Translations under genes and position numbers: made by a program | Notes under the pieces: model-generated | Told to the model about the DNA's origin: nothing | The model's input: only the letters and a program-made list of their open reading frames with translations | Database searches by the model: none | Source: Sandarakinorhabdus glacialis | Lineage (GTDB): Bacteria; Pseudomonadota; Alphaproteobacteria; Sphingomonadales; Sphingomonadaceae | Assembly (NCBI RefSeq): GCF_014643455.1 | Contig: NZ_BMJM01000008.1 | Coordinates: forward strand, 88,104 to 152,103 | Length of the DNA stretch: 64,000 bases | Direction: 5' to 3' | Part shown: piece by piece, positions 56,803-64,000 of the stretch | Layout: the number at the start of each line of letters is the position of its first letter | How positions within the stretch are numbered: position 1 is the first letter of the stretch

Positions 56803-57618
56803 TCATTTCCCCGTGAAAACAGCCTTCCGCTTCTGCAAGAACGCCGTAACCCCCTCGCCGAAATCAGCCGACCGCCCGGCCTGCATCTGGTTCCGCCGCT
56901 CGACCATCAGCGCCTCGGTCAACGTCATGTCGAGGCTATCCCGCAGCCCATGCCGGATCAGCGCCAGCGACTTCGTCGGCCCGCTTGCCAGCTTGACCGC
57001 AATCGCCCGCGCTTCGTCCATCAGGTCCGCATCGTCGACGACCTTGTAGATCATCCCCCAGTCGAGCGCCGTTTCCGCCGGGATCTTCTCGCCCAGCATC
57101 ATCATCGCCTGCGCCCGCGCCTTGCCCGCCAGCCGCGGCAGCAGCCACGTCGACCCGACATCCGGCACCAGCCCGATATTGACGAACGCCTGCAGGAAAT
57201 AGGCGCTGCGCCCGGCCACCACAATGTCGCCGGCCAGCGCATAGGAGCACCCCGCTCCCGCCGCCGCGCCATTGATCGCCGTCACGAACGGCACCGGCAA
57301 CGCGAACAACCGTTCGAGCAACGGATTGAAATGCGTCTCGAGCACCTTGCCCGCATCGGGCGGACCCGCCGGCAGCTTGCTCTCGCCGCCGCCACCACCG
57401 CCCGCGCCGCCGCCGGCCAGGTCGGCCCCCGAGCAGAACGCCCGCCCGGTCCCCGTCATCAGCAGCACCCGCGCCGTGCCCTCGTCGCGGACACGGTCGA
57501 CGGCGTGGATCATCTCGGCGATCACCCCAATATGGAGCGCGTTCATCCGCTCCGGCCGGTTGATCGTCAGTACGGCAACGCCATCGGCTTCGTCGAAGAT
57601 GATATGTTCATAAGCCAT
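56803..57618 (-). CDS. Enoyl-CoA hydratase/isomerase family protein (PaaG-like)
   Basis: 271 residues, crotonase fold: VAVLTINRPERMNALHIGVI, RAFCSGADLAGG and AINGAAAGAGCSYALAGDIV form the oxyanion hole. The two catalytic Glu of hydratases are not seen; FVNIGLVPDVGSTWLLPRLA instead carries the Asp used by PaaG-type isomerases. An unusual poly-Gly insertion (GGGAGGGGGGE) lies at ~residue 70. An isomerase role is inferred. No paa genes are adjacent. Confidence 0.88.
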   Translation of the reverse strand: MAYEHIIFDEADGVAVLTINRPERMNALHIGVIAEMIHAVDRVRDEGTARVLLMTGTGRAFCSGADLAGGGAGGGGGGESKLPAGPPDAGKVLETHFNPLLERLFALPVPFVTAINGAAAGAGCSYALAGDIVVAGRSAYFLQAFVNIGLVPDVGSTWLLPRLAGKARAQAMMMLGEKIPAETALDWGMIYKVVDDADLMDEARAIAVKLASGPTKSLALIRHGLRDSLDMTLTEALMVERRNQMQAGRSADFGEGVTAFLQKRKAVFTGK

Positions 57619-57699
57619 GGCAGCGGTTCCCGGATCGCAAGGTTGACGTCAACGTCATAACGCCCATGCTATCCGGGGGAACGGCCAAAACCGACAGGC

Positions 57700-58293
57700 T
57701 TACTTCGCCGCCGGCCCCGGAACCGGGAATTTGGCAAACCCCGCCGTCACCAGCGCATCGATGCTGGCGGCCGGGTTGTCGTACATCTTTTGCGTCACGG
57801 TGGTGACGACCACGCCTTCCCAGACCAGCTGCTTCTTCGCTGCATCGGCGATGTCGATATTCAGCGTGCCCTCCTTGTACTGCGTCACCGTCGTCTGGTC
57901 CCGGTACAGCGGCCAGGGCGCATACAGGCCGGCGCGATAGCCATAATAACCGCGCCCGCCATAACCCATGCCGATCGGCGCCATCGGTACCGGCGCCGAC
58001 GACACCCGCATCTTGTCGGCGAGCACGGCATTGAAGTTCACGATCAACTGCGGATTGGCCGCCGCATAGGTCAGCCCGCGCGCTTCGAGCTCGCGCCGTG
58101 CGGCGGCCTTCAGGGTCTGCGAGACGATGCTCTGGTAGCCGCCCTGGTCGGTGCCCAGCGGACTGGCAAAACCGAACGTCTTGTATTGGCTGAAATCGGT
58201 ACTCGGCTGCGACAGCGCCCGCACCTGCGGCCCGGTGGCGCAACCGCCTGCCGTCACCAACGCCAAAGTCGCCGCCACCAGCATTGCCCGCAT
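57700..58293 (-). CDS. DUF4136 lipoprotein A
   Basis: 197 residues. The lipobox VTAGGC suggests lipidation at Cys18; the DUF4136 core begins STDFSQYKTFGFASPLG and includes NPQLIVNFNAVLADK and LVWEGVV. A Gly/Tyr-rich loop (YGGRGYYGYRAGLY) is inserted mid-protein. ATG 58293 is supported by GGGGAG 7 bases upstream. Last gene of a three-gene minus-strand run with an M14 peptidase and a second DUF4136-like lipoprotein. Function unknown. Confidence 0.8.
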   Translation of the reverse strand: MRAMLVAATLALVTAGGCATGPQVRALSQPSTDFSQYKTFGFASPLGTDQGGYQSIVSQTLKAAARRELEARGLTYAAANPQLIVNFNAVLADKMRVSSAPVPMAPIGMGYGGRGYYGYRAGLYAPWPLYRDQTTVTQYKEGTLNIDIADAAKKQLVWEGVVVTTVTQKMYDNPAASIDALVTAGFAKFPVPGPAAK

Positions 58294-58327
58294 CGCCGAT
58301 CTCCCCAAATCATGCCGTAGTCGACTT

Positions 58328-59461
58328 CTAGCGCAGATCCCCGACCACTTCCACCAGCGCCGCCAGGCAATCGCGACCCAGCGCCTTGCTCCGCTCCGGC
58401 GACCAGCCCGCCACGGCATCGGGCAGATCGTCATTATCTTTGAACGGCATCTCGAGTGTCATCGCCAGGCACCCGAACCGCTCCGCCAGCGCATTCGTGC
58501 TCATCGTCAGATTGGCCCGCCCCGCCGGCGCCGGCGGATAGCCCACCTTCGTCTGGAAATCGGCCGACAACCGCTCCAACCGCGCCTTGTAATCGGTCAG
58601 CAACGCCATCTGCCGCTCGGTGATCGACGGGATTCCCTCGAATCCGGCAATGAACACCTGCGGGATCGCCTCGTCACCGTGGACATCCATCGCGAAATCG
58701 ACGCCCGTTTCCTGCATCGCCGTCAACACGCACAGCACTTCGGGCGACTTCTCCGCCGTCGGCCCGGCCCATTCGCGGTTGAGGTTCACCCCCGCCGCAT
58801 TGGTCCGCAAATGCCCGCGCCGCGACCCATCGGGGTTCATGTTCGGCACGACATGGAACGTCGCCTTCGCGCGCAGCACCCGGGCCACAGGATCCGCCGC
58901 ATCGACCAGCCGCTCAAGCGCCCCCTCCATCCACCATTCGGCCATGCTCTCGCCGGGATGCTGGCGGGCATAAAGCCAGACCTGCAAGGGCCCCTCGCCG
59001 ATCCGCAACCGGTCGATCGACTGGCCATCGAGGCTCCGCCCCAACACATCGGCGCGCACGCCCGGCTCGCTCGCAATCCGCGCCACCAGGTCATGGTGCC
59101 GCTCCATCGAATAAGGCGCAAAATACGCCAGCCACACCGAATCACCCGCCGGCGTCAGCGTGATCGTCAGCGTGCCCTCGCCCGCCGCCGCATCATAGCT
59201 CGCATCCGCCCGCGTCCACCGGACCCGGTCGCTCGACAACGCCGCACGATAGTTCGGCCAACCACCCGGATAGGCACTTCCCGCCAGCCCGGTGATCCGG
59301 ATCGTACACGGCACGCCCTTCGCCCCGCTCAGGCGAAAGTGAAACCACTGGTAAAAGTCGGAATGCGCGTCCTTGGCGATCGACAGCTCGATATCGTCCG
59401 GCCCCGCACAGCGGCGAACGACGATATTCCCCGAGTCGAACGCCGCGTCGACTTCGATCAT
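58328..59461 (-). CDS. M14 family zinc carboxypeptidase (cytosolic CCP-like)
   Basis: 377 residues. An N-terminal beta domain ([20 protein letters not shown]) of the CCP/Nna1-like M14 subfamily precedes the catalytic domain. Zinc ligands His and Glu are in [16 protein letters not shown] and the third His in [12 protein letters not shown]. Substrate-binding NLNREW and the catalytic Glu region [12 protein letters not shown] are present. Full length, no signal peptide. The ATG overlaps the stop of the upstream lipoprotein gene (ATGA). Bacterial CCP-like enzymes have mostly unknown substrates. Confidence 0.9.
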   Translation of the reverse strand: MIEVDAAFDSGNIVVRRCAGPDDIELSIAKDAHSDFYQWFHFRLSGAKGVPCTIRITGLAGSAYPGGWPNYRAALSSDRVRWTRADASYDAAAGEGTLTITLTPAGDSVWLAYFAPYSMERHHDLVARIASEPGVRADVLGRSLDGQSIDRLRIGEGPLQVWLYARQHPGESMAEWWMEGALERLVDAADPVARVLRAKATFHVVPNMNPDGSRRGHLRTNAAGVNLNREWAGPTAEKSPEVLCVLTAMQETGVDFAMDVHGDEAIPQVFIAGFEGIPSITERQMALLTDYKARLERLSADFQTKVGYPPAPAGRANLTMSTNALAERFGCLAMTLEMPFKDNDDLPDAVAGWSPERSKALGRDCLAALVEVVGDLR

Positions 59462-60063
59462 TTCGGGCTCTTGACCTGGACGGTCTGCCCCGACGCGCCC
59501 GGGAAATTCGCCATCAGCGCCTTGGCCAGCCCCGGCACCGCCGTCGCCAGGTTGGAGGCCGGCACGTCCGCCGGCGCCGCATTGGTGGCGCGGCCCTCCC
59601 AGATCATCGTCTCGTCCGACCGCCGCTTGATCTGCAACGACACTTCATTGACCCGCACATCGCCGGTCCGCGAGCCGCCCACCGGCAGGCTGACGCCGCC
59701 GCCGACGCCGCCGCTATAACCGCCGGTCCCGCCGCCGATGCCGATTCGGAATGGCGATGGCTTGGGCAGCCCCGGCCGCACCTCCTGCGTCACCTTGAGC
59801 ACCCCGATATAGGCGCTGCGCGGATCGTTGATGACCGGCCGGAAGCCCGCCGCTGCCAGCTCGTTGCCCACCGCCGCCGCATAGGCCTGCTGCTCCAGCC
59901 CGAACGCCGCCGTTCCCGCCGGCGGCACCAGCATGATGCTGTCCTTGGGAATCGGCGTTCCCAGGTGGAACCGGGTTACTTCGGTCGGGGCAGGCCCGGT
60001 GGTGCAGGCGGCGATCGCCAGCCCTGCCGCCAAAACCGCGAACCGATTAAAATTGCAGCGCAT
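59458..60063 (-). CDS. DUF4136-like lipoprotein B
   Basis: 201 residues. Signal sequence and lipobox AIAAC; then [38 protein letters not shown], a Gly-rich [20 protein letters not shown] loop and [20 protein letters not shown]. Similar layout to the DUF4136 protein at 57700-58293 (N-terminal DUF4136-like strand set, Gly-rich loop, IWEG/VWEG strand). ATG 60063 is chosen as the first giving a signal peptide. Coupled to the M14 peptidase gene. Confidence 0.72.
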   Translation of the reverse strand: MRCNFNRFAVLAAGLAIAACTTGPAPTEVTRFHLGTPIPKDSIMLVPPAGTAAFGLEQQAYAAAVGNELAAAGFRPVINDPRSAYIGVLKVTQEVRPGLPKPSPFRIGIGGGTGGYSGGVGGGVSLPVGGSRTGDVRVNEVSLQIKRRSDETMIWEGRATNAAPADVPASNLATAVPGLAKALMANFPGASGQTVQVKSPK

Positions 60064-60262
60064 CCCGCATCCTTTCGTGGCATCTGCCACCGAAACCATT
60101 AACGCCCAAAGCCTGCCTCCGGTGGCACGACCCGATGTCCTTCGCAAGTCGCAAGCGGCCCGTCCTCGCTCCAACCTCGGAATCGTATTTCCATTGACTT
60201 CCCCCGCTGCTTTCCCTAGCCAGCCCGCTCTTGTCCCAGCCCAATATTACCAGAGATTTCCC

Positions 60263-60388
60263 ATGAAGGTCCGCAACAGCCTCAAGTCGCTGAAGAATCG
60301 CCACCGCGATTGCCAGGTCGTGCGCCGCCACGGCCGCACCTACGTCATCAACAAGACCAACCGCCGCTTCAAAGCCCGCCAGGGCTGA
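60263..60388 (+). CDS. rpmJ: 50S ribosomal protein L36 (type B)
   Basis: 41 residues: [20 protein letters not shown] then [20 protein letters not shown]. It has the extra internal loop and only one cysteine, so it is the zinc-free (C-minus) form. Stand-alone gene, as in other alphaproteobacteria; the frame upstream of this ATG is not coding. Confidence 0.96.
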   Translation: MKVRNSLKSLKNRHRDCQVVRRHGRTYVINKTNRRFKARQG

Positions 60389-60425
60389 AAGCCGGCTCCC
60401 AGGAGCCAAAAGGGGTGCGCCGACG

Positions 60426-61040
60426 ATGAGCGCCCCCGTAAGTGCAGTCGTCTTCGATGTCGGTAACGTCCTATACGGCTGGGACATCCGAAATCTCTAT
60501 GCAAAGCTGATCAGCGACCCCCGGCGGCTCGACTGGTTCCTGACGCACGTCGTTACCCCCGAATGGCATTTCCAGCACGATCGCGGCCGGCCCCACGCCG
60601 AAACCACCGCCGAGCTGACGGCCCAATACCCCGCTGAAGCCGATCTCATCGCCGCCTATGTGCCGCGCTGGCTCGAAACCATCAGTGGCCCGATGCCCGG
60701 CATGCTCGACCTCGTCGCCGAACTCGCCGACGCCGGCGTGCCGCTGTTCGGCATCACCAACTTCTCCGCCGAATTCTGGGCCATGTTCCGCCCCACCGCG
60801 CCGATCTTCGATCACTTCGAGGACATCGTCGTCTCCGGAACCGAACAACTCTTCAAACCCGAAGCCGCCATCTACCAGCTCGCGCTCAAGCGCTTCAACC
60901 TCGCCCCCGGCGCTGGGCTGTTCATCGACGACCGCCCCGAAAACATCCGCGCTGGCGCCGCAAACGGCTTCCCCGGCCACCACTTCACAGGCGCCGCCCG
61001 CCTCCGCCAACGCCTCGCCGCAGAAGGCCTGCTCCCCTAA
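60426..61040 (+). CDS. HAD-IA family hydrolase
   Basis: 204 residues. Motif I AVVFDVGNVLYGWD (nucleophile Asp in FDVGN), motif II LFGITNFSAEFW, the conserved Lys in EQLFKPEAAIYQLAL and motif III LFIDDRPENIRAG. Small helical cap at ~15-80. Substrate unknown (YihX-like phosphatases are closest in layout). It starts 37 bases after rpmJ. Confidence 0.9.
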   Translation: MSAPVSAVVFDVGNVLYGWDIRNLYAKLISDPRRLDWFLTHVVTPEWHFQHDRGRPHAETTAELTAQYPAEADLIAAYVPRWLETISGPMPGMLDLVAELADAGVPLFGITNFSAEFWAMFRPTAPIFDHFEDIVVSGTEQLFKPEAAIYQLALKRFNLAPGAGLFIDDRPENIRAGAANGFPGHHFTGAARLRQRLAAEGLLP

Positions 61041-61098
61041 CTCCCTCCCCCTTGCGGGGAGGGCGACTGGGCGCCTGCGCCGAGCGGGGTGGGGGTCC
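61041..61098. repeat. Bipartite palindromic repeat, type B
   Basis: CTCCCTCCCCCTTGCGGGGA then GGGCGACTGGGCGCCTGCGC and CGAGCGGGGTGGGGGTC, directly after the HAD stop; the only full bipartite copy seen after 33.2 kb. Confidence 0.83.
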
Positions 61099-61146
61099 AA
61101 TCCAGCCAGCAAAAACCGAAGCTCGCAACATGCCTCGCTCGAACCC

Positions 61147-62829
61147 TCAAACCTTACACTTCCCAGCCCCAGCCCCCTTTACAAACCTTCCCGCCGCCGC
61201 CCCCGTCGGCTCCCCATCCCGCAAAACCTGCACACCATTCACAAACACCTGTGCCACCCCCGTCGCATATTGCGCCGGCTTATCGAACGTCGCATGATCC
61301 GCAATCGTCGCCGGATCGAACACCACAACATCCGCAAAATACCCCGGCTTCAGCGTCCCCCGATCCACAATCCCCAAATTCGACACCGGCAACGACGTCA
61401 ACCGCCGGATCGCCTCTGGCAACGTCGTCGCCTTCTCCTCGCGCACATATTTCCCCAGCAACCGCGCCACATTCCCATAAGCCCGCGGATGATCCCGCGA
61501 CAAAAGGAACACCCCCTCGGCCGAAGGCGCCCCCGCATCCGAGCCGAAGCTCATCCACGGCAGCCCGATCTGGCGCTTCACATTCGCCTCATCCATCAGG
61601 AAATACGCCGTCCCAACCCGCGTCCCGTCCTCGATGACGAGGTCGATCGCGGTATCCTCGGGCGACGTCCCCCGCATCCGCGACACCTCGCCGAGGGTCT
61701 TGCCCGCCAGCGGCTTCAGTTTGGGATTCTTGAAGCCTAACAGCAGCACATTCTCGGGCGATCCGGCGCGCTTGGCCAGATTCTCCCACGGCACATCGTC
61801 CGACAACATCTCGGCCTTGACCTTCGCGCGCAGCACCGGGTCCTTCAGCCGCTCAATCCACGCCTCGAGCCCGCCATCCTGCACCCACAACGGCATCGCG
61901 GCATCCAGCCCCGTCGCCCCCGCGGTATAATTATACATGTCGGCGGTAATCCGCACGCCGCCCGCTCGCGCCGCCTCGATCTTGCCGATGATCGTGTCGA
62001 GCTTGCCCCAGTTCTGCTTGCCCGACATCTTCAAATGATAAATCTCAGCCGGCCCGCCCGACTTGCGCGCGATCTCGATCAACTCGTCGACCGCCGCCTC
62101 GATCCGGTCGCCCTCCGACCGCATATGGCTGATGTACATGCCGCCACATTTGGCGCTCTCGGTCGCCAGCGCGATCAGTTCGGGCGTCTCGGCATACGCC
62201 GCCGGCGCATAGATCATCGAGCTGCCCAGCCCGACCGCGCCCTCGTTCATCGCCTGCCGAACGAGCTTTTTCATCCGCTCGAGCTGCGCCGGGGTCGGGT
62301 CGATATCCTTTTCGCCGAGCTCATGCACCCGCACCGTCGTCGCCCCGACGAAACTCGCGACATTGGGCGCAATGCCTTTCTTCTCGAGCATGTTGATATA
62401 CTCGCCCAAGGTGGTCCAGCTGATCGGAAACTTGATATCGTCCTGCCGCAGCGCCGCCAGCCGCTTCATCTCGGGGTTGAGCGGCCCCATCGAATTGCCC
62501 TCGCCCATCACCTCGAGCGTCACCCCCTGCCGAATATCGCTCTGCGCCCGCCCATCGGCGATCAAACTCTCGGTCGCCCATGACAACATGTTGACGAACC
62601 CCGGCGCGATCGCCTGGCCCTTCACATCGATGATCCGCCCCTCACGCGGCGGCGCCCCCGAGCCCATCGCACTGATCCGGTCGCCCGAAATCGCCACCCA
62701 GCCCGGATACGGCGCCCCGCCCGACCCGTCATAAATCACGCCATTCGCCAGCACAGTCGGCGGCAACGCCGGCGTCAGCGCCAAAGCCGGCGCCGCAGCC
62801 CCAAGCAGCAGACTCATTAAAATGCGCAT
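61147..62829 (-). CDS. N-acyl-D-amino-acid deacylase homologue (amidohydrolase)
   Basis: 560 residues with a signal peptide (MRILMSLLLGAAAPALALTP). Amidohydrolase layout: VLANGVIYDGSGGAPYPGWV, later YISHMRSEGDRIEAAVDELI, KMSGKQNWGKLDTIIGKIEA, and the C-terminal LKPGYFADVVVFDPATI. The usual HxH metal motif after APGF (normally GFIDxHTH) reads GFVNMLSWATESLIADGRAQ, so the first two metal ligands are missing. Homologues with this NMLSWA form seem to be a distinct exported subgroup; hydrolytic activity on N-acyl-D-amino acids is therefore uncertain. Confidence 0.85.
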   Translation of the reverse strand: MRILMSLLLGAAAPALALTPALPPTVLANGVIYDGSGGAPYPGWVAISGDRISAMGSGAPPREGRIIDVKGQAIAPGFVNMLSWATESLIADGRAQSDIRQGVTLEVMGEGNSMGPLNPEMKRLAALRQDDIKFPISWTTLGEYINMLEKKGIAPNVASFVGATTVRVHELGEKDIDPTPAQLERMKKLVRQAMNEGAVGLGSSMIYAPAAYAETPELIALATESAKCGGMYISHMRSEGDRIEAAVDELIEIARKSGGPAEIYHLKMSGKQNWGKLDTIIGKIEAARAGGVRITADMYNYTAGATGLDAAMPLWVQDGGLEAWIERLKDPVLRAKVKAEMLSDDVPWENLAKRAGSPENVLLLGFKNPKLKPLAGKTLGEVSRMRGTSPEDTAIDLVIEDGTRVGTAYFLMDEANVKRQIGLPWMSFGSDAGAPSAEGVFLLSRDHPRAYGNVARLLGKYVREEKATTLPEAIRRLTSLPVSNLGIVDRGTLKPGYFADVVVFDPATIADHATFDKPAQYATGVAQVFVNGVQVLRDGEPTGAAAGRFVKGAGAGKCKV

Positions 62830-62875
62830 AACCCGCTCCCCTGTTCGGAAGCAGGCTAGCGCGTCTCAAAATGAC

Positions 62876-62906
62876 TGTCATCCCGGGCTCGACCCTAGAC
62901 CCAGTT
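62876..62906. repeat. Dispersed palindromic repeat, type E, degenerate
   Basis: TGTCATCCCGGGCTCGACCC then TAGACCCAGTT; the second arm has lost the CGGGA pairing. Lies upstream of the deacylase start. The rest of the gap to 63097 holds nothing recognisable. Confidence 0.8.
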
Positions 62907-63097
62907 CCTTCTGACGCAGAGCCTTCGGCGGTTAGGGCCTCTGCCCCAAACCCCTTCAATCAGCACCGCGAACAATTCGCTCTTTCCGAACCAAGCAACG
63001 CCTGGAAAATCGCGATCATGCCGTTGCTGACCCGAACTCTGCAACGACTACTTTCGCCGAATTGCATATATTCGCAAATTCGCCGACTGTCGCACAG

Positions 63098-63370
63098 ATG
63101 CCGTTCTACTGCTTTCTGATCCATGGTCGTGATCCCCGATGTCCAGAAGACGTTCGGGGTTTTTTCGCGACGCGCCACGCCTATGCCGCGACGAAAGAGA
63201 AAGCCGCTGAAAAGGTAATGTCGCGGCTCACGCGAGAATTCACCATCGGCGTCTCCGCTTCGGTTTGGAATAGCGAAGCCCCCATAATGTCGGTCGAAGA
63301 TGGGTGCCGGATCGGCATCGATCAAGTCCGTTCTTCGCCAAACAAGGGTAGCATCTTTTACGAGCCATAA
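63098..63370 (+). CDS. Small protein of unknown function
   Basis: 90 residues from ATG 63098: MPFYCFLIHGRDPRCPEDVR, then GFFATRHAYAATKEKAAEKV, REFTIGVSASVWNSEAPIM and CRIGIDQVRSSPNKGSIFYE. Periodic charged helix in the middle, no membrane segment, no known domain. Base composition is clearly less GC-biased than in the core genes. A start 12 codons earlier is possible. First of three small genes before the IS element. Confidence 0.6.
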   Translation: MPFYCFLIHGRDPRCPEDVRGFFATRHAYAATKEKAAEKVMSRLTREFTIGVSASVWNSEAPIMSVEDGCRIGIDQVRSSPNKGSIFYEP

Positions 63371-63418
63371 ACGGCAGCTTCCACTCCCGTTAAGCCACTC
63401 CGACGCCGATCGTTTGGA

Positions 63419-63832
63419 ATGACCGAAGCGCCCACTTTTCGTTGTCCCCGGAGACGATCGGCCAGCCTGATACCTGCTATTGCGAACCGCCCGCCCATCG
63501 AGCACATTGCTGGCATGGAAGTCTGCATCATCTTCGACATGGCCTTTCACGCGCAAGCGGCAGGCGCAGTTTGGATTGTGAAAAGCGCCAAGAATCGTAG
63601 GTGGTTTGATAAGCAGTCCGATCTTGATGCTGGGAGTGCTGTATTCACCCCGGAAGGTGGAGAGGCGCTTGGGGCAATACTGCGGTCGATCTGGAACGTC
63701 CAAGAGCACTACCCGGACTGGTCGCAGATTATAGTCACTGGCGTAGCCACTACCAAAGAGCTGACCGACGAACTGCTCGTCGAGGGGAGTGTGATGGTGA
63801 CGGAGCGCGGATTCACGCTCGTTCGCACTTAG
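63419..63832 (+). CDS. Small protein of unknown function, upstream of the IS-interrupted gene
   Basis: 137 residues from ATG 63419; Met33 (63515) is an alternative start. Recognisable stretches: EVCIIFDMAFHAQAAGAVWI, RWFDKQSDLDAGSAVFTPEG, GEALGAILRSIWNVQEHYPD. No known domain. Its stop codon overlaps a perfect AGGAGG that serves the next ATG at 63844, which supports real, coupled translation. Confidence 0.6.
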   Translation: MTEAPTFRCPRRRSASLIPAIANRPPIEHIAGMEVCIIFDMAFHAQAAGAVWIVKSAKNRRWFDKQSDLDAGSAVFTPEGGEALGAILRSIWNVQEHYPDWSQIIVTGVATTKELTDELLVEGSVMVTERGFTLVRT

Positions 63833-63843
63833 GAGGCTTTCTT

Positions 63844-63898
63844 ATGGCGCTAACCCAAAAAGCTGACTGTCGACTTTCCGTTTTCGGACGTCGCCCTA
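63844..63898 (+). pseudogene. 5' fragment of a gene interrupted by the IS element
   Basis: ATG 63844 follows AGGAGG with 7 bases spacing, one of the best ribosome-binding sites in the window. The frame encodes MALTQKADCRLSVFGRRP, about 18 codons, and then enters the left end of the IS (GGGCTGGGACCC), ending at a stop inside it. The remainder of the gene should resume beyond the element, outside the window. Confidence 0.55.
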
Positions 63899-64000
63899 GG
63901 GCTGGGACCCATAAACAGGATTCACATCTGGTCTGAGGTGTGATTCAAGCTTCCGAGGCATCGGGAGCGCGGCATGGCAGGCGAGTTTTGGTTGGACGAC
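63899..64000 (+). mobile_element. Left end of an IS5-family insertion sequence
   Basis: The end begins GGGCTGGGACCCATAAACAG, the usual GGGCTGGGACC-type terminal repeat, directly after CTAG (63896-63899), a likely target site of the YTAR type. At 63974 an ATG opens MAGEFWLDD, the N-terminus typical of IS5-family transposases (MAGEFWL/MSGEFWL). The element runs off the right edge. Confidence 0.75.
63974..64000 (+). CDS. IS5-family transposase (first nine codons only)
   Basis: ATG 63974 preceded by GGGAGCGC; visible residues MAGEFWLDD match the start of IS5-group DDE transposases. Everything else lies beyond the window. Confidence 0.7.

Noticed and set aside
58151..59719. 522-codon plus-strand frame rich in Arg, Pro and His
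   Set aside because: Antisense to the M14 peptidase and part of the DUF4136 genes, which have clear motifs; composition is that of a shadow frame. The same applies to long frames at 8929-10137 and 11090-13270.
62960..63709. 249-codon minus-strand frame
   Set aside because: It covers two plus-strand genes, the second of which is coupled to a following start by AGGAGG; it has no ribosome-binding site or recognisable domain. The choice of strand here is less certain than elsewhere.

Overview
The window is GC-rich bacterial chromosome. It suggests an alphaproteobacterium of the order Sphingomonadales. The evidence is a PEPxxWA-type C-terminal sorting signal, the mrp-hflK-hflC-degP neighbourhood, a BamF-like (DUF3035) lipoprotein next to lspA, a DUF3297 protein, and three kinds of short dispersed palindromic repeats of the sort seen between sphingomonad genes. 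Genus cannot be fixed by eye. No rRNA, tRNA, CRISPR array or prophage was recognised. Almost all of the window is core chromosome; only the last ~0.9 kb looks accessory.

Layout. 0-7 kb: partial mrp (minus strand), hflK-hflC-degP for membrane and periplasmic protein quality control, a HerA-like NTPase, and a bamF-like gene with lspA. 7-14 kb (minus strand): ileS, ribF, an M19 dipeptidase, folA and thyA. 14-24 kb: an NfrB-like glycosyltransferase with a frame-disrupted NfrA-like partner, a MerR regulator, an ATP-dependent DNA ligase, rluC-crcB, a DUF433/DUF5615/DUF429 cassette, and rarA. 24-29 kb: DUF3297, rpsF-rpsR-rplI, and two paralogous exported proteins flanking an amidase. 29-37 kb: leuA with a probable leucine leader peptide and attenuator, a family 2 glycosyltransferase, DUF2721, a small HTH-like gene with its own operator-like promoter, and ilvB-ilvN-ilvC. 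37-45 kb: a PEPxxWA-CTERM protein behind a canonical sigma-54 promoter, divergent miaA/serB with overlapping start codons, gatB, two integral-membrane acyltransferases, and a thiolase-like protein. 45-63 kb: dnaN, a histidine phosphatase, a thiolase, a TetR/membrane-protein pair, a second M19 dipeptidase, an acyl-CoA dehydrogenase, the xseB-ispA / coaD-cyclophilin cluster, an alcohol dehydrogenase, a PaaG-like crotonase, a DUF4136 / M14 peptidase / DUF4136 operon, rpmJ, a HAD hydrolase and a D-aminoacylase homologue. 63-64 kb: two small unknown genes, a third gene cut after about 18 codons, and the left end of an IS5-family element.

The branched-chain amino-acid genes (ilvBNC and leuA) lie within 8 kb and appear to be controlled separately, leuA by translation-coupled attenuation. 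Several fatty-acyl-CoA enzymes (thiolase, acyl-CoA dehydrogenase, crotonase, thiolase-like protein) are scattered singly and do not form one operon.

The most interesting non-coding signals are the leuA leader and terminator, the sigma-54 promoter of the PEPxxWA-CTERM gene, the operator-like dyad at 32.56 kb, and the palindromic repeats. The bipartite repeats are dense in the first 33 kb and almost absent afterwards. One copy of another repeat family is read through, in frame, inside ileS. No complete, clearly new multi-gene system was found. The best candidates for undescribed biology are the exported paralogue pair around the amidase, the ATGA-coupled DUF433-DUF5615-DUF429 cassette and the IS-interrupted small-gene operon at the right edge.
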